NCBI RefSeq assembly: GCF_004359215.1
Contig: NW_027152180.1
Location: 138,312 to 202,311 of the forward strand
Direction of reading: 5' to 3'
DNA: 64,000 nt
From: Bremia lactucae
Taxonomy: Eukaryota > Oomycota > Peronosporomycetes > Peronosporales > Peronosporaceae
Both the position numbers and the translations under genes were made by a program. Under the pieces are notes generated by a model. That model saw only the letters and a program-made list of their open reading frames with translations. It had not been told where the DNA came from and made no database searches. Positions 54,001 through 64,000 of this stretch are shown piece by piece. How positions within the stretch are numbered: the stretch's first letter is position 1; each line of letters opens with the position of its first letter.

Positions 54001-54493
54001 TGTAACCGTAATAAGGCACACATGGGTTGGAGAACCGTTGTTGTGGCTTATTTACTATATAAGTAAATACCCTTTTATCCTATTTAAAATAGTTAATTAC
54101 TTAAATCCCATTAATATTATGGGTAACAAATGTGGTCGCCGCCAGATTAATAGATCTGGCGGCCGAAATCGATTTAATTAGCTAGGGTAAGGGTTTTAGA
54201 TTTAAATAATTTAATAAAGCGCAGTTCTTCGTTTGATCTTAAAGCATCTAGTGCCTTTCAAAGGCTTGCGCATTGATCGGTGAGAGATAGAAGTCTTTCT
54301 AAGGTACATACTCTCCGGCACTAGTTGCCACTTCCTTTTACGAACTTCTGAATCTCTTGAACTAGGATTAATTAAGCTTTAATAGATTGTACGACTGACT
54401 ACCTGACCTAAGCCCAGTAGTTCTTTAGAACTAAGAGACTCTTTGAATCTATAAGTCTTCCTCTGACTTAAGGAGCGAGGTAGCTTCGCTACA
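54001..54493 (+). repeat. 5' LTR, family D copy 2
   Basis: It matches 41942-42426, with an altered start (TGTAACCGTAATAAGGCACA). The end CGCTACA is kept. Confidence 0.8.
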
Positions 54494-54529
54494 CCTGAGT
54501 CTTTATAAGGCTTGGCCTTCACTGAAATG

Positions 54530-54960
54530 GAAATGTTTTCAAAACTTTCAGAGGCGCAACGCACAGCGTATGACGAGCTCTAAACTTTGTTTGGGCTTGA
54601 AAAAATAGAGGCCTTTATGTCACAGGGACCAGAGGTACTGCATGCAAGGGCCTTCATGCGATATTAATCCTCCCTGATCGGACAGGTTCAAGATCACCTT
54701 GCGGCATCTATGCCAACTCGGTACATCTCTATACCTGATTAAGAGCCTAAGACTCACCCTCTAGTTATCAATGTAAAGACATTTGAGGGAAAAGAGGGAG
54801 AAGTATTTGTTTTTGGATTAAGCAGATAGAGATGTCCAATGACTCCAACTTGGTCTTAACAGAACGACAAAAGGTAGCTATGGCCATTTCCAAGGTCGGA
54901 AGTAGGTTTTAGCTGGTATAGTGGTAGGAAAAGCGTCGTTTATGCACGTGCTGCACGAGA
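54530..54960 (+). pseudogene. Gag scraps, family D copy 2
   Basis: Matches the N-terminal gag of copy 1 (KLSEAQRTAYDEL, then [15 protein letters not shown]) with stops and deletions. The capsid is lost; near 54950 the sequence jumps straight to RT (VPTFIPRKDV). Confidence 0.7.
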
Positions 54961-55980
54961 GTGCCCACCTTTATTCCTAGAAAGGATGTTCTTCAGAGCA
55001 ATATGGTAGGATGTACAAGGTACAGCGCACTCGACTTAGTCAATGGTTATTACCAACTGCTCATGCGAGCTAGCGATATCCCGCTTACAGCGGTTAGCAC
55101 CCAAGCGTTATGCTATCGGGAGTGGTTGGTTATGCCACAAGTGCTTTTCGACGCCCCGGCAACATTTAATCGTCGAGTGACGCAACTGTTCCGCCCTCAT
55201 CGAGGTTATCCACAGCCTTGTTTTGATGACATTTTCCCATTGTCGTGCGGATTAGGGTCGTTTGGATGTGGAAAACCATATCGCCATTTGCGAGCAGTGC
55301 TCGAGTTTATGCGCATAAATAAATTGTATGCCAATGCATCTTAATGCATTTTCGGCGCAGAAGAAATCCTATTTTTAAGGTGCTTCATTGGGAAGTGAGG
55401 CCTTAGAGCGGATCTCGTCAAAGTAGAAGCCATTCTTGATTGGCCGGTCCAAAAGGATTTACGCAAGTGGTTGGACCTCGCCAACTACTTGCACAAATAT
55501 ATCGAGAGTTACGCTGATTTGGCTAGGACATTATCTAATCTCTTTAAAAAGAATTCAGATTAGTGCTGGATAAGCACCGAGCATTATACTTTCATGCAGT
55601 TAAGGATAGACTTATCCATGCCCCGACCCTGGCACTGCCAAATCCAAATTGGCCTTTCAGTGTCGTCTGTGACGCTTCGGATTTTGCCATTGGCAGTGCT
55701 CTGTTACAAATAGATAATGATGGGCGTGAACGTGTAATTTCGTTCAAGTCTAGACAGCTTAAAGCTGCAGAAAAAGACATATCAGCTCATGGCAAAGAGT
55801 TACTTGCAATGAAGTATGCTCTTGTCAAATTCAGAGTTCATCTGCTAGGCTCTAAGCCGTTTGTGATATATACAGATCACGCACTGCGACTTAGTCGCAG
55901 TGCGTCAGAGAATGGCTCAATGGCTTTCACTATTCACCGAATATAATTTCGCAGTGTAATAAAAGCCTGGCAAGCAGAAT
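54961..55980 (+). pseudogene. Partial RT and RNase H, family D copy 2
   Basis: RT palm (RYSALDLVNGYYQLLMRASD), a degraded catalytic site (CFDDIFPLS) and RNase H (LALPNPNWPFSVVCDASDFA, GKELLAMKYALVKFRVHLLG, IYTDHAL). The RT fingers are deleted. Confidence 0.8.
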
Positions 55981-56249
55981 GCTTTTACTGATGCGTTTTA
56001 ACGCAGGCATGATTTTGAGCTCTCTCATTTAGCGACTATGACGTTACATATTACTGAATTAATCCGTCCGGCTTACGTCCAGGTTGAACAGTGTGTAGCT
56101 CTGCTACGAGCTCTAAAGAGCACTGGATAGGCTCTAAATTGTCGGCACGTTTGCGTGCAAACTACATCGATATTCTATCGATAGCGACCTATTGCTTTAT
56201 TGCACGGACGCTGCGGATCCTCCGCACGCTCTTGTTCCTCATATAAGGA

Positions 56250-57350
56250 TTGAAGTTCCGAGTTCTCTATGAGGCACACGATACTGTCCTTGGTGGTCAT
56301 CTCGGTAGAGAAAAGATCTACGGCTCTGTAAGCCAGATTTATTGGTGGCCCAAACTTCACAAATGGGTCAGCATATACGGGCGCACATGCGATACTTGCC
56401 AACGAATTAAGCCCTCGGCGCAAGCTGCTGCACCACTGGCAAGTCTGCCCGTAGCCTACAGGGTGTGGAGTCCATTAGTATGGATTTTGTTTTCGGCCTA
56501 CCAAAAGATTCAACCGGTAACACCGGCATAGTGGTCTTTGTTGACCGATTGAGCAAAATGGCTCACTTAGCGGCTATACCGGATATCATTGATAGTGAAG
56601 GTACAGCAAGGCTGTTCATTGATCGCGCGTTTCGACAACACGGTTTGCCAGTGGCAATTATCTCTGATCGGGACCCTTATTTCACGGGTTCATTCTGGAA
56701 ATCAATTTTCCGAGTGCTTGGCACAAGATTGGACATGTCCACCGCGGACCATCGACAGACCGGTGGTCAAACTGAACGTGTCAATCGCGTCATTGGAGAC
56801 GTTTTACGCAGTGTGTGCCCTTATACACTAAAGCGCTAGAGCTCAATGCTCACAGTGGTAATATTTGCGTTAAAAACCGCCGTCCATGCCTTTATCGACT
56901 ACACTCCGCTTTATGTCAATGGACTCACCCACCCACGCGTTCCGTTACCGATACCACTGCGTGGCTCAGAGCTTGGTGGGGGAGAAATAACCGATAGGCT
57001 TGCTACTACCAGGTCGTTACCATTCGGAAACAAGTAGGCGAGTTTCTCGAAACGCGATAAAGTGTCTTAAGACATGTGCGTGACACAATGGCTGGTAGTC
57101 AAGAAAGAATAATCGGATGCCAAATACAGAAGTTATATTGATTCTTAAGGGGTCGAAGACCGAGTTTTGCTAAACGCTAAAAACCTACTTACAAACTCGG
57201 TTTCTGCGGTCTTTAAGACTAAATTGCTCCCGCGCCTTATTGGACCATTTACGGTCGTGGTAAAAAAGGCCTAGCTTACACGCGAAACCTTTCTCGCAAG
57301 CTGCGTTCACCCAGTGCTCTCCGTGGGCTTGCTAAGCCATGTCGTAACCC
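56250..57350 (+). pseudogene. Integrase, family D copy 2
   Basis: Zinc region (YEAHDTVLGGHLGREKIYGS, TCDTCQRIKPSAQ), an intact core frame 56465-56839 (ISMDFVFGLPKDSTGNTGIV, AIISDRDPYFTGSFW, STADHRQTGGQTERVNRVIG) with both Asp and the Glu, then stops and a degraded GPY/F module. It is the best-kept integrase core in the window. Confidence 0.85.
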
Positions 57351-57429
57351 CTCTCACGTGGACTTGAAGGCGCTTGCGCCTAAACAGGCGGCCGTGCCGC
57401 AGATTGCTTCACCCTCACCAGGATGTCCA

Positions 57430-58740
57430 GCTGGCTCTTTAAACGAGGTTGTTGACGTTCCAATGTTGAAAGACGGGTTTGGGCCGCGTCAAAAGATCTT
57501 TCAGTCAGGGTAAAGCCCTCACGAAGAAGTCGCACCTCGTGCTTTAAAGCACCAAACATTTTTACAGAGATTTCGACCCCCCCCCGCGTTGCTCGATGAG
57601 CGAGGTAACGTTCATTTTCACGTGGAGAACCTCCTCAAGCGACGTCGTCGCAGGGACCAATACCACTATCTGGGTGGAGTGGCTTGAAAACCCCTCTTCG
57701 GAAAACTATTGGAAGTTTGAGTTACCCCTTCGACAAGATTGCTCGTACACCATTGACATTTTTGAGCGCTGCTCCCAGGGTCAACCTGCGCCAGACGACG
57801 CTTCCCACCAATAGAGATGGGAACGTATGGTGCTATAGCCGCAGTGCGACTTAAAATTAATCTATGGTTGCGCTGGAGTGCTGGCTAGATCTATCCTCGT
57901 TTTCAGACAGATAGTCCGGACGTAACTGGCCTTTGGCCTTAAGCTTGCGAAACCAAAACGAAGCTTCCGTTCGAAACGAACATCTTCACACCCGCAGACT
58001 CTCTTATAGACCAGATGTTGCGGAGGCGGTGGGCCGATGGACCCAGTTTTTGAACGAAGCATCGCTTTCGTTATTTTATTCGTTTAGAGACAGGACGATC
58101 GGAATTATCCTCATTAAGGTCACCAAAGCCCCACGGGCCTGACCACGCAAAAGCGTCAAATTCTGACGTCGCGTTATTATCTTAGGCTAAAGGTATCGCT
58201 CATGAAGAGCGTCGCAAGCCTTGCGTCAGGAGGTCCAGATGGTAAAGCTGCGACCCGTAACCTCTTGGAGGCGCTATTCCACACTAAGTGGAGTGAATCG
58301 ATATTCACTGTGAGCTTTTGCTTTCGCAATGTCTACAGGCTGCCGACGAGCTTGTTTCCTCTCTGACGATTGCTTGCTCTTGCTTTCCATTGAGCAGGAC
58401 CGTAATTATGTTGGGCTCAGGGTCCGGTGTCTTGCGCAATGCAGCTGAAACATCCGCAACACCCCGTTATTGGAACGGATATCGGGCCCGACGAAACTTA
58501 TCTACGCGACGAGGCGTGTAGGAGCCGCGCTCCTTTTCCTCATCCCCCGATAAAGTCTGACTTTCATAGTCTACCATTATCTCATCGTTAGGGAAGCAGT
58601 CGAGGGTCTGGGACTCACGCTTAGTTGTCATCAGACAAAGGAATGCAGAACACAACCGACCAGTTAGCTGTTTATATTCCAACCTTAAAGAGGAAATGAA
58701 GCGAATGTTGTCACTCGATCTCAACAGTCTGATGGGGAAA
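57430..58740 (-). pseudogene. Antisense ORF-b and ORF-a remnants, family D copy 2
   Basis: On the strand opposite pol: ORF-b helix at about 57580-57430 (EISVKMFGALKHEVRLLREG), ORF-a pieces at 58200-57990 (LTLLRGQARGALVTL, KNWVHR) and an acidic piece at 58740-58467 (FPNDEIMVDYESQTLSGDEE). The last shares VDYxxS-type residues with DPSLEVDYKCES of family B and DPSLIVDYNES of family A. Several stops. Confidence 0.45.
57590..57790 (+). pseudogene. Chromodomain remnant, family D copy 2
   Basis: DERGNVHFHVENLLKRRRR, then DQYHYLGGVA and a frameshift before the SENYWKFELPLRQDCSYTID stretch. It aligns with copy 1 at 47891-48060. Confidence 0.7.
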
Positions 58741-58741
58741 G

Positions 58742-59193
58742 TGTAGTGGGGCACACTTCGGTGAACTTTTTTGTGGTACATTTATTTTATGGGTGAAATA
58801 CCTATTTAAAACAGTTTATCGCTAAAATCCCATTTATTTATGGGTAGCGTATGTGGTAGCCGGCAGATATAAATCTAAGCAGCCGATTTTTTTTGATTTA
58901 GCGAGGTTACGGTTTTAAGATTCAAAGCTCCCCTTTTGATCTTACAGTATTTAGTGTCTTTCTAAGGCTTGCGCACTGATTGCGAGAGAAAAAACATTTC
59001 TAAGGTATATACTCTCGGTCACTAGCTACCACTTGGTTCTACGAACCCTTGAATCTCTTGAACTAGGACTCGTTTAGCTCTGCGAGCTTGTACAATTCAC
59101 TGAGTTATTGAGCCTACTAGTTCCCTAGAACTAGGTGACTATCTGACTCTATTAGTCTTCCTCTGACTTAAGCAGCAAGGTAGCTCCGCTACA
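58742..59193 (+). repeat. 3' LTR, family D copy 2 (452 bp)
   Basis: TGTAGTGGGGCACAC to AGCTCCGCTACA; about 30 bp shorter than the others through internal gaps. Confidence 0.85.
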
Positions 59194-59878
59194 AATTGCG
59201 TTCTCTAACCCACACTTTTAGTAAGATAAATTCAACTTGTCTATCAATCACAATCTGTCATAATTAATGCTATGGTGGAGTAAGCCTGCCAATCCGTGCA
59301 CAACTCATCAGAAAGCTCTTGTGCGTTTGGTTTTGATACCAACAAAAATTTGATTGCGTTGTCGTGCTATCGAATCAGCCCAATCGCTGGTACGATTCCT
59401 AAGAAAGTGTCGCATCCTTTCTTCCGGCTATTCATAGCCCCCTCAAATTTGATTTGGCTACTATCCAAAAGGAGTGGTTCTCTTATCAATAGCTATCATT
59501 TAATCACTTTTACAGTCAATTACCTTTTCTCTTTCACAGGTCACACTATGACTTGACTCGTCAAAATTATCCAATTAAGTTGACATACCCGCTAAATTTT
59601 AGGTGTAATACTAAAAGCTTTGGGCTCGATGCCGGCCTGCACTCGGAAAAATAAGCGTGATTTAGCTTCTTCGATACGGTGGTCTCGTCGCAATGGACAC
59701 ATGCTAATTCTTTCACGAATCGAAGCCTGTGAGCCAAGACACTTATTCGAAGAAATGCCGGCAACCATTGCATTCGCATAAGCGCGACTGTTTTCTTACC
59801 TCATTAAGTCAAGGGACGTGAATTTGTACATGTACGCAACAGCTAGTACCGCGTAAGCACGCATTTTGAAGACAGATT
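59194..59878. other. Gene-free region right of family D copy 2
   Basis: About 685 bp without a supported gene. A plus frame at 59296-59556 begins at a GTG and has no family features. Confidence 0.35.
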
Positions 59879-60215
59879 ATGTAGCGGAGCTACCTCGCTT
59901 GTCAAGTCAAAGGAAGTTTTATCGAGTCAAATAGTCGATTAGTTTGATGGAACAAATTGAAAAGGTAGCTCAAAAATCGTATTAGCCCGTAAAGCTTATC
60001 GGGTATTACTTCAAGGTATTCAGTGATTAGTAAAATCAAGTTGCAGCTAGTGCCCAAGAAAATATGCCTCAAGAAGGCTTCTCACTCTAGTGGTTGTAGC
60101 GCAAGCTTTAATAAGGCCCCCAACCTTTTTGGATCGATAGTAGAACTGAACTTCATTTATGTACTACATGTCAAATACGTCGCCCTAATCACTCTAAAAT
60201 AGACTCTGACATTTA
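59879..60215 (-). repeat. Decayed inverted family D LTR
   Basis: Begins TGTAGCGGAGCTACCTCGCT, the reverse complement of the family D LTR end. Further matches follow in reverse order: the GGGCACTAG stretch near 60055, the AAGTGCAGTTC-like stretch near 60150 and CCCTAATCAC near 60185. An old solo LTR on the minus strand. Confidence 0.55.
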
Positions 60216-60780
60216 CTATCACATATAAAGGTTGTTAACCTTAATGTTAACAACCGAAGTTTGTCCCGTTAAAAAAGCACATACAGTCATATATTTCTGT
60301 ATTAAAATTGTTGTACCATATTATTATTCGGATTAATATATTAAATTAAGAGAATTCCTAAACTCACCCTCGCTTTTTCCTAAACTCACCCCATCCATTT
60401 TTTTAGCCAATCAAATATCATAATTACAGCCCATCACATGTCGTTAAACATATCAACGGTCGAAGCTCCGTGCACGGACAGCAACGTTGAAATCTCGGCG
60501 TACGACTAGCAACATCAAAATCCACCGTCAATCATCCACTTTCTAAACTAACTACACTATTTCCGCAGGCGCTCTAGCTTACAAAACACCCGGGATGTCC
60601 TCTAAGAATACAGGCAGCGATACGAAAGTAAGAAGTTCTTTAATGGTCAGTGTTTTTATTAAGCTTGGTTATCTCTATTTAATTATTTTGGGTAGGCGTA
60701 ATTGGTGCCAAACCACTCTAAACTAACTACACTAATTTCCGCAGGCGCTATAGCTTACACAACACCCGGATTATTTCGAT

Positions 60781-61266
60781 TGTAATGGGGCACACATCGG
60801 TTGGAGAACCGTTGTTGTGGTACGTTTACTTTATGGGTAAAATACCTTTTTATCTAATTTTAATATAGTTAGTTACTTAAATCCCATTTATTATGGGTAA
60901 CAAATGTGATCGCCGCCAGATATAAATCTGGCGGCCAAAATCTATTTTACATTAGCTAGGGTAAGGTTTTAATATTAAAATAATTAAATAAAGTGCAGTT
61001 CTCCTTTTGATCTTAAAGCGTCAAGTGCCTTTCCAAGGCTTGCGCATTGATCTGTAAGAGGTAGAAGCCTTTCTAAGCTATATCCTCTTGGGCCGTAGTT
61101 GCCACTTGGTTCTACGAACCCCCGAATCCCTTGAATTAGGATTTCTTAAGCTTTAATAGCTTGTACGACATCCTGAGTTGTTAAACCTATTAGTTCAATA
61201 GAACCAAGTGACTCGCTGAGTCTGAAAGTCTTCCTCTGACTTTAGGAGTGAGGTAGCTCCGCTACG
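60781..61266 (+). repeat. Solo LTR, family D, with target duplication TCGAT
   Basis: TGTAATGGGGCACAC to CTCCGCTACG (normally CTACA). TCGAT at 60776-60780 and again at 61267-61271 is a perfect 5-bp target site duplication. Removing the LTR and one TCGAT restores a perfect 25-bp arm of the inner palindrome of the host MITE, which confirms the insertion point. Confidence 0.9.
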
Positions 61267-61318
61267 TCGATCGCTGCCTGTATTCCTAAAGGAAACCTAG
61301 GAATACAGGCAGCGATCG
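61267..61318. repeat. Perfect inverted repeat (hairpin) of the MITE
   Basis: Arms of 21 bp, 61268-61288 and 61298-61318 (from CGATCGCTGCCTGTATTCCT to its reverse complement), around a 9-base loop AAGGAAACC. A related half-site AAGAATACAGGCAGCGAT lies at about 60602. Confidence 0.85.
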
Positions 61319-61510
61319 AAATATATACCTCCCTTAGTTCTAACGGCGGTGTCGAAATTGCACATGACACCACAATTGAAATGTTCTCTCTCTTAGATTT
61401 CAACGTTGCTGATCGTGCACGGAGATTTCGACGTTGATATATTTGATGAAATGTGATGGGCTGTAATTATGACATTTGAAGGTGAGTTTTGAAATTCCCT
61501 ATTCTGTATA

Positions 61511-61760
61511 GTTGCCATTTTATAGCGAAAAAAAATACAGGAAGGCGTACGCCTTGCGATTGCCTTTAACAACATTAGTTACGTATGTTTCAAGTAGTGT
61601 CACTAATTCAACTTGAGTGAATATCTTAACTTCTCTGTAACCATTACACATTTTTCAAGTATTGTAGATAATCGCGACTCGTGAATTTTAAGCTTGTGGA
61701 CGAAGAGCCATAATGACAAAAAATGCAAAAGAATAAAAGACAAAAAGCCATTTGTAGCTT
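61511..61760. other. 3' flank of the second GH17 gene
   Basis: About 250 AT-rich bases between the MITE and the GH17 stop codon; presumably its 3' untranslated region. No gene seen. Confidence 0.35.
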
Positions 61761-63017
61761 TTAGGGCTTCAAAGCTGTCCACTTTTGGTACTTGTCGTCC
61801 GATGCGCAAGTGTTCCTCAATACGACCTTGCCAATCGTTGAGACGTCCGCGGCCAGGCAAAACGTTGCGTTTGTCGAGTGGAAGAGCTGACCATTCTCGC
61901 CAAATGTCCATTTCTGGTCTTTGTCGTCATTCACGCATTGGGTCACTTGAACCTTTCCATCCTTGATCTCCTGGTTGGCCGTCAGACAACGAAAATTAAA
62001 CTTGGAAATGAGCTGGTGGGTTTCCTTGTCATAGAGCCACACGGCATTCGCCCCTTCGGCCGCTTCGTGTTTGTGCATAACGACAGCACTTTTACTCTCG
62101 GCCAACACAAGTTTGGTACCAAGGTTTTGAAGGATCCGTGGTTCAAGCAACTCGATCTTGAGCTCCTGCAAGTGAGCCTTCATCTTGTTGTTCTTGTCAA
62201 AGATGCCAAAATTGGCCGCGAGTTGGTTGCCATTACCCCCTTTCGAGTCAAACGCCGTGAACCAGTAGAACTCGAAATCGTATGCTTTAGCCATTTGAAA
62301 GACTCGTTTCATATACAAAGCCTGGTCGGACCCTACGGCGTCGGAACTCCAGCCTACTTCCGAGAAGGCGACTTTCTTATCTAGCTCGGTAGCCTTTTCG
62401 AGGAGTTTCTGGACTTGTTCCAAAGTGATCGAAACCGCGTCACTAATAGCAATGCCATCCCGGATTGGCATGCTGCTAATTGAAACAAAGTCGACTTTTT
62501 CAAAGATCGAAGGGTTCTGCATGTAAGTGTCAATCGAATCCGAGACCGTCACGGCGGTAGACTTGCCACAGGAGCGAATGATGCTTTGAATCTCAATCAA
62601 GTGCGTAAGCGCAACGTCCGGCTGAACTTCGCCATTGCTGACTTCGTTGCTGCCAACGTGAAACGTCACGATGTTTGAGTCAAATAGACCGACTTCCACG
62701 AGTCTCGACAGTAGTTTTTTCTCTTGATAGTAATTACTGCACGTCTGGATGCCCAGCTCGACCTTGAGGCCAACTTTCTTGGCCGCTGGCAGTACCACTT
62801 CGCCGTGCTGGCACGGAATCAACGAGTGAATGCGTATCTTGTCTGCGACTTTCTTTATTAGCATCATATCCGCCTCGACCTCGGCCGCGGACTTGCACTT
62901 ATTGTCTCCGTACATCATTTCGTAGTTGACACCTGGAAGTTGGACATTTAGAGCGCCAGCACTAGGGAAAAGCACGAGTGCGACAGAAGCAATAAAGGAC
63001 GGAACGAAAATCTTCAT
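61761..63017 (-). CDS. Secreted GH17 glucan hydrolase-like protein with ricin-type lectin tail
   Basis: A 418-residue paralogue of the gene at 4081-5382. Signal peptide about residues 1-22 (MKIFVPSFIASVALVLFPSA), GH17-like barrel to about 290, and a C-terminal ricin B/CBM13-like domain with two QKWT motifs (DKDQKWTFGE, DKYQKWTAL). Both catalytic Glu residues are in place: Glu125 (VGSNEVS) as acid/base and Glu220 (FSEVGWSS) as nucleophile. The expected activity is endo- or exo-beta-1,3-glucan cleavage outside the cell, with the lectin tail binding glycans. The start is the ATG beginning the signal peptide; the frame is uninterrupted. It lies about 57 kb from, and in opposite orientation to, its paralogue. 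Confidence 0.88.
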   Translation of the reverse strand: MKIFVPSFIASVALVLFPSAGALNVQLPGVNYEMMYGDNKCKSAAEVEADMMLIKKVADKIRIHSLIPCQHGEVVLPAAKKVGLKVELGIQTCSNYYQEKKLLSRLVEVGLFDSNIVTFHVGSNEVSNGEVQPDVALTHLIEIQSIIRSCGKSTAVTVSDSIDTYMQNPSIFEKVDFVSISSMPIRDGIAISDAVSITLEQVQKLLEKATELDKKVAFSEVGWSSDAVGSDQALYMKRVFQMAKAYDFEFYWFTAFDSKGGNGNQLAANFGIFDKNNKMKAHLQELKIELLEPRILQNLGTKLVLAESKSAVVMHKHEAAEGANAVWLYDKETHQLISKFNFRCLTANQEIKDGKVQVTQCVNDDKDQKWTFGENGQLFHSTNATFCLAADVSTIGKVVLRNTCASDDKYQKWTALKP

Positions 63018-63844
63018 TGCTAACAGAAGGTTGAGTGCGTCGCGTAGGGAGCGGGTGGAACGAGCGTCTAAAGCACGTTGTATTTTCTAGCTGACAAAAT
63101 GAAGAGTGAGTTCTCCTAGAGAGGAGCCCGAATTCTCCGTGTCTCTGCCAGAAAGTCGAGCAGATCAAGAGGACTATCAATTCTATGGTCATAATCCGTG
63201 GAAGGTGCCGGTTCTATCGGTTAGAAACCAGACAGGAAATTGTCGCAGAGATGCTGCCTCCTGCTTTTATCCAGATTTTATCATTGAAGAATGGGCGTTT
63301 AATTTTTCGCAGAGCCCTCGGATGGTTAAAGTACATAATGAGCTCCATGATTTAAACGCAAGGAGAGGCTCTCCCTCTTCTTCTATTTTATTACGATGTG
63401 AAGATGTGAGGTTATTGGAGATGCTTGTCTTAAATCCAATATTAGTAGCGTTTAAGCACCATAAGAATACCAACAACAGTCGAGAATACAACGCGGCGGC
63501 GTGTGACGTTATTACTTTACAAAAATTTAAACGTAGGCAGCTCCTGTCGCCCTTCCAGGTGCAAATGTTTTAATAAATTCAATGAGAAAAATAAGCAAAT
63601 TTGAAGTTTTTATGTCGCAGATTCTGACGCATCCCGGACGCTTACGGATACGATGCCGTACACTTTCTTGAAGCGTGTGTGCTGGCTCTTTGATGTCATG
63701 ATAGAGAAATCCGCGACGATGCGTCAGTTGCAATCGACGCAGTGAATCTTTTTACGTGCGCAATTCGACGTTTCGATTTTTCATAAATTGCTTAGGACTT
63801 TTAGAGCTGTGCTTGTAACGTCTGTTCAAAAGACAATAAAGGAA
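63018..63844. other. Upstream region of the second GH17 gene
   Basis: About 830 bp without a supported gene. The plus frame 63106-63573 starts at a GTG, has no signal peptide and shows nothing recognisable. The GH17 promoter should be in the first few hundred bases. Confidence 0.35.
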
Positions 63845-64000
63845 TTAGACTTCGCACTCAGGTGTGGTTCACATTCGTGACCAACCCTTGTGTATGTGAT
63901 GCACATGAGTGCATTCACATTAGGAGGGATGACGCCTAGTCATCCGTGATGACGGCTAGCGTCACCCGTTACGCGAGATATCTAGAAAGATAAACTCGCA
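63845..64000 (+). repeat. Partial family A LTR at the window end
   Basis: It matches the LTR at 2478-3014 from about its 95th base (TGACCAACCCTTGTGTATGT, GATGACGGCTAGCGT, CGCGAGATATCTA) in the same orientation, and continues past the window edge. Confidence 0.85.

Larger units (their letters stand above)
54001..59193 (+). mobile_element. Ty3/Gypsy family D, copy 2, internally deleted, with both LTRs
   Basis: A plus-strand element: LTR 54001-54493, short gag scraps, partial RT, RNase H, integrase, GPY/F, chromodomain, antisense ORF remnants, purine tract (GATGGGGAAAG, about 58731-58741) and LTR 58742-59193. The primer site, most of gag, protease and the RT start are deleted. Flanks show no matching duplication. 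Confidence 0.85.
60351..61510. mobile_element. Palindromic MITE/foldback-like element, split by a solo LTR
   Basis: The outer arms 60404-60510 and 61394-61500 are inverted copies (TCATAATTACAGCCCATCAC, TCCGTGCACG, CAGCAACGTTGAAATC). The ends look alike (AATTCCTAAACTCACCCTC against AATTTCAAAACTCACCTTC). A near-perfect inner palindrome lies around 61293. A stretch of about 62 bp is duplicated directly (60537-60598 and 60713-60775). No coding capacity is seen, so this is a non-autonomous DNA element. Confidence 0.6.

Noticed and set aside
63106..63573. A 155-codon plus-strand frame upstream of the second GH17 gene
   Set aside because: It starts at GTG, has no ATG nearby, no signal peptide and no domain. 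Possibly an exon, but unsupported.

Overview
This window looks like nuclear DNA of an oomycete, most likely a plant-pathogenic downy mildew or Phytophthora relative. The evidence is a small secreted protein with an RxLR-like/EER layout, two secreted GH17 proteins with ricin-type lectin tails, intron-poor compact genes, and long stretches of decayed Ty3/Gypsy chromovirus DNA. I recognise no tRNA, rRNA or CRISPR array.

Host genes lie in four islands. Island 1 (4.0-11.0 kb) has a GH17-lectin protein (+), a PH-domain-like protein (-), a homoserine O-acetyltransferase-like alpha/beta hydrolase (+) and a DUF1295/steroid-reductase-like membrane protein (+). Island 2 (26.5-29.4 kb) has a broken S41 peptidase gene (+) and a PRMT4/CARM1-type arginine methyltransferase (-). 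Island 3 (37.4-37.9 kb) has the RxLR-like effector candidate (-). Island 4 (61.8-63.0 kb) has a second GH17-lectin gene (-), a paralogue of the first.

The rest is mostly LTR retrotransposons. I separate four Ty3/Gypsy chromodomain families by LTR. Family A: 1-3014, 39573-41891 and an LTR piece at the window end. Family B: LTR about 440 bp; 29665-36995, 48551-53932 and a solo LTR at 3034. Family C: LTR at 16881-17317, 11.6-12.9 kb, 13.4-20.9 kb plus 25.9-26.25 kb. Family D: LTR about 485 bp; 41942-48550, 54001-59193 and solo LTRs at 59.9 and 60.8 kb. A Ty1/Copia element (20855-25900) sits inside a family C element. The family D solo LTR at 60781-61266 sits inside a palindromic MITE-like element.

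The most interesting signal is that the Gypsy families carry open reading frames on the strand opposite gag-pol, between the integrase C-terminus and the 3' LTR. Two modules recur: ORF-b, a coiled-coil protein with a basic tail lying opposite the integrase-chromodomain linker, and ORF-a, lying between the chromodomain and the 3' LTR. ORF-a is similar at protein level between families. Comparing the two family B copies of ORF-b (426 aligned bases, no gaps), I count 58 differences: 31 at the antisense third codon position, 14 at the first and 13 at the second. The antisense third position faces the sense second position, so the antisense protein, not the sense linker, appears to have been constrained. 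Antisense ORFs are known in some plant Gypsy elements such as Grande; I do not know of a description for oomycete chromoviruses.
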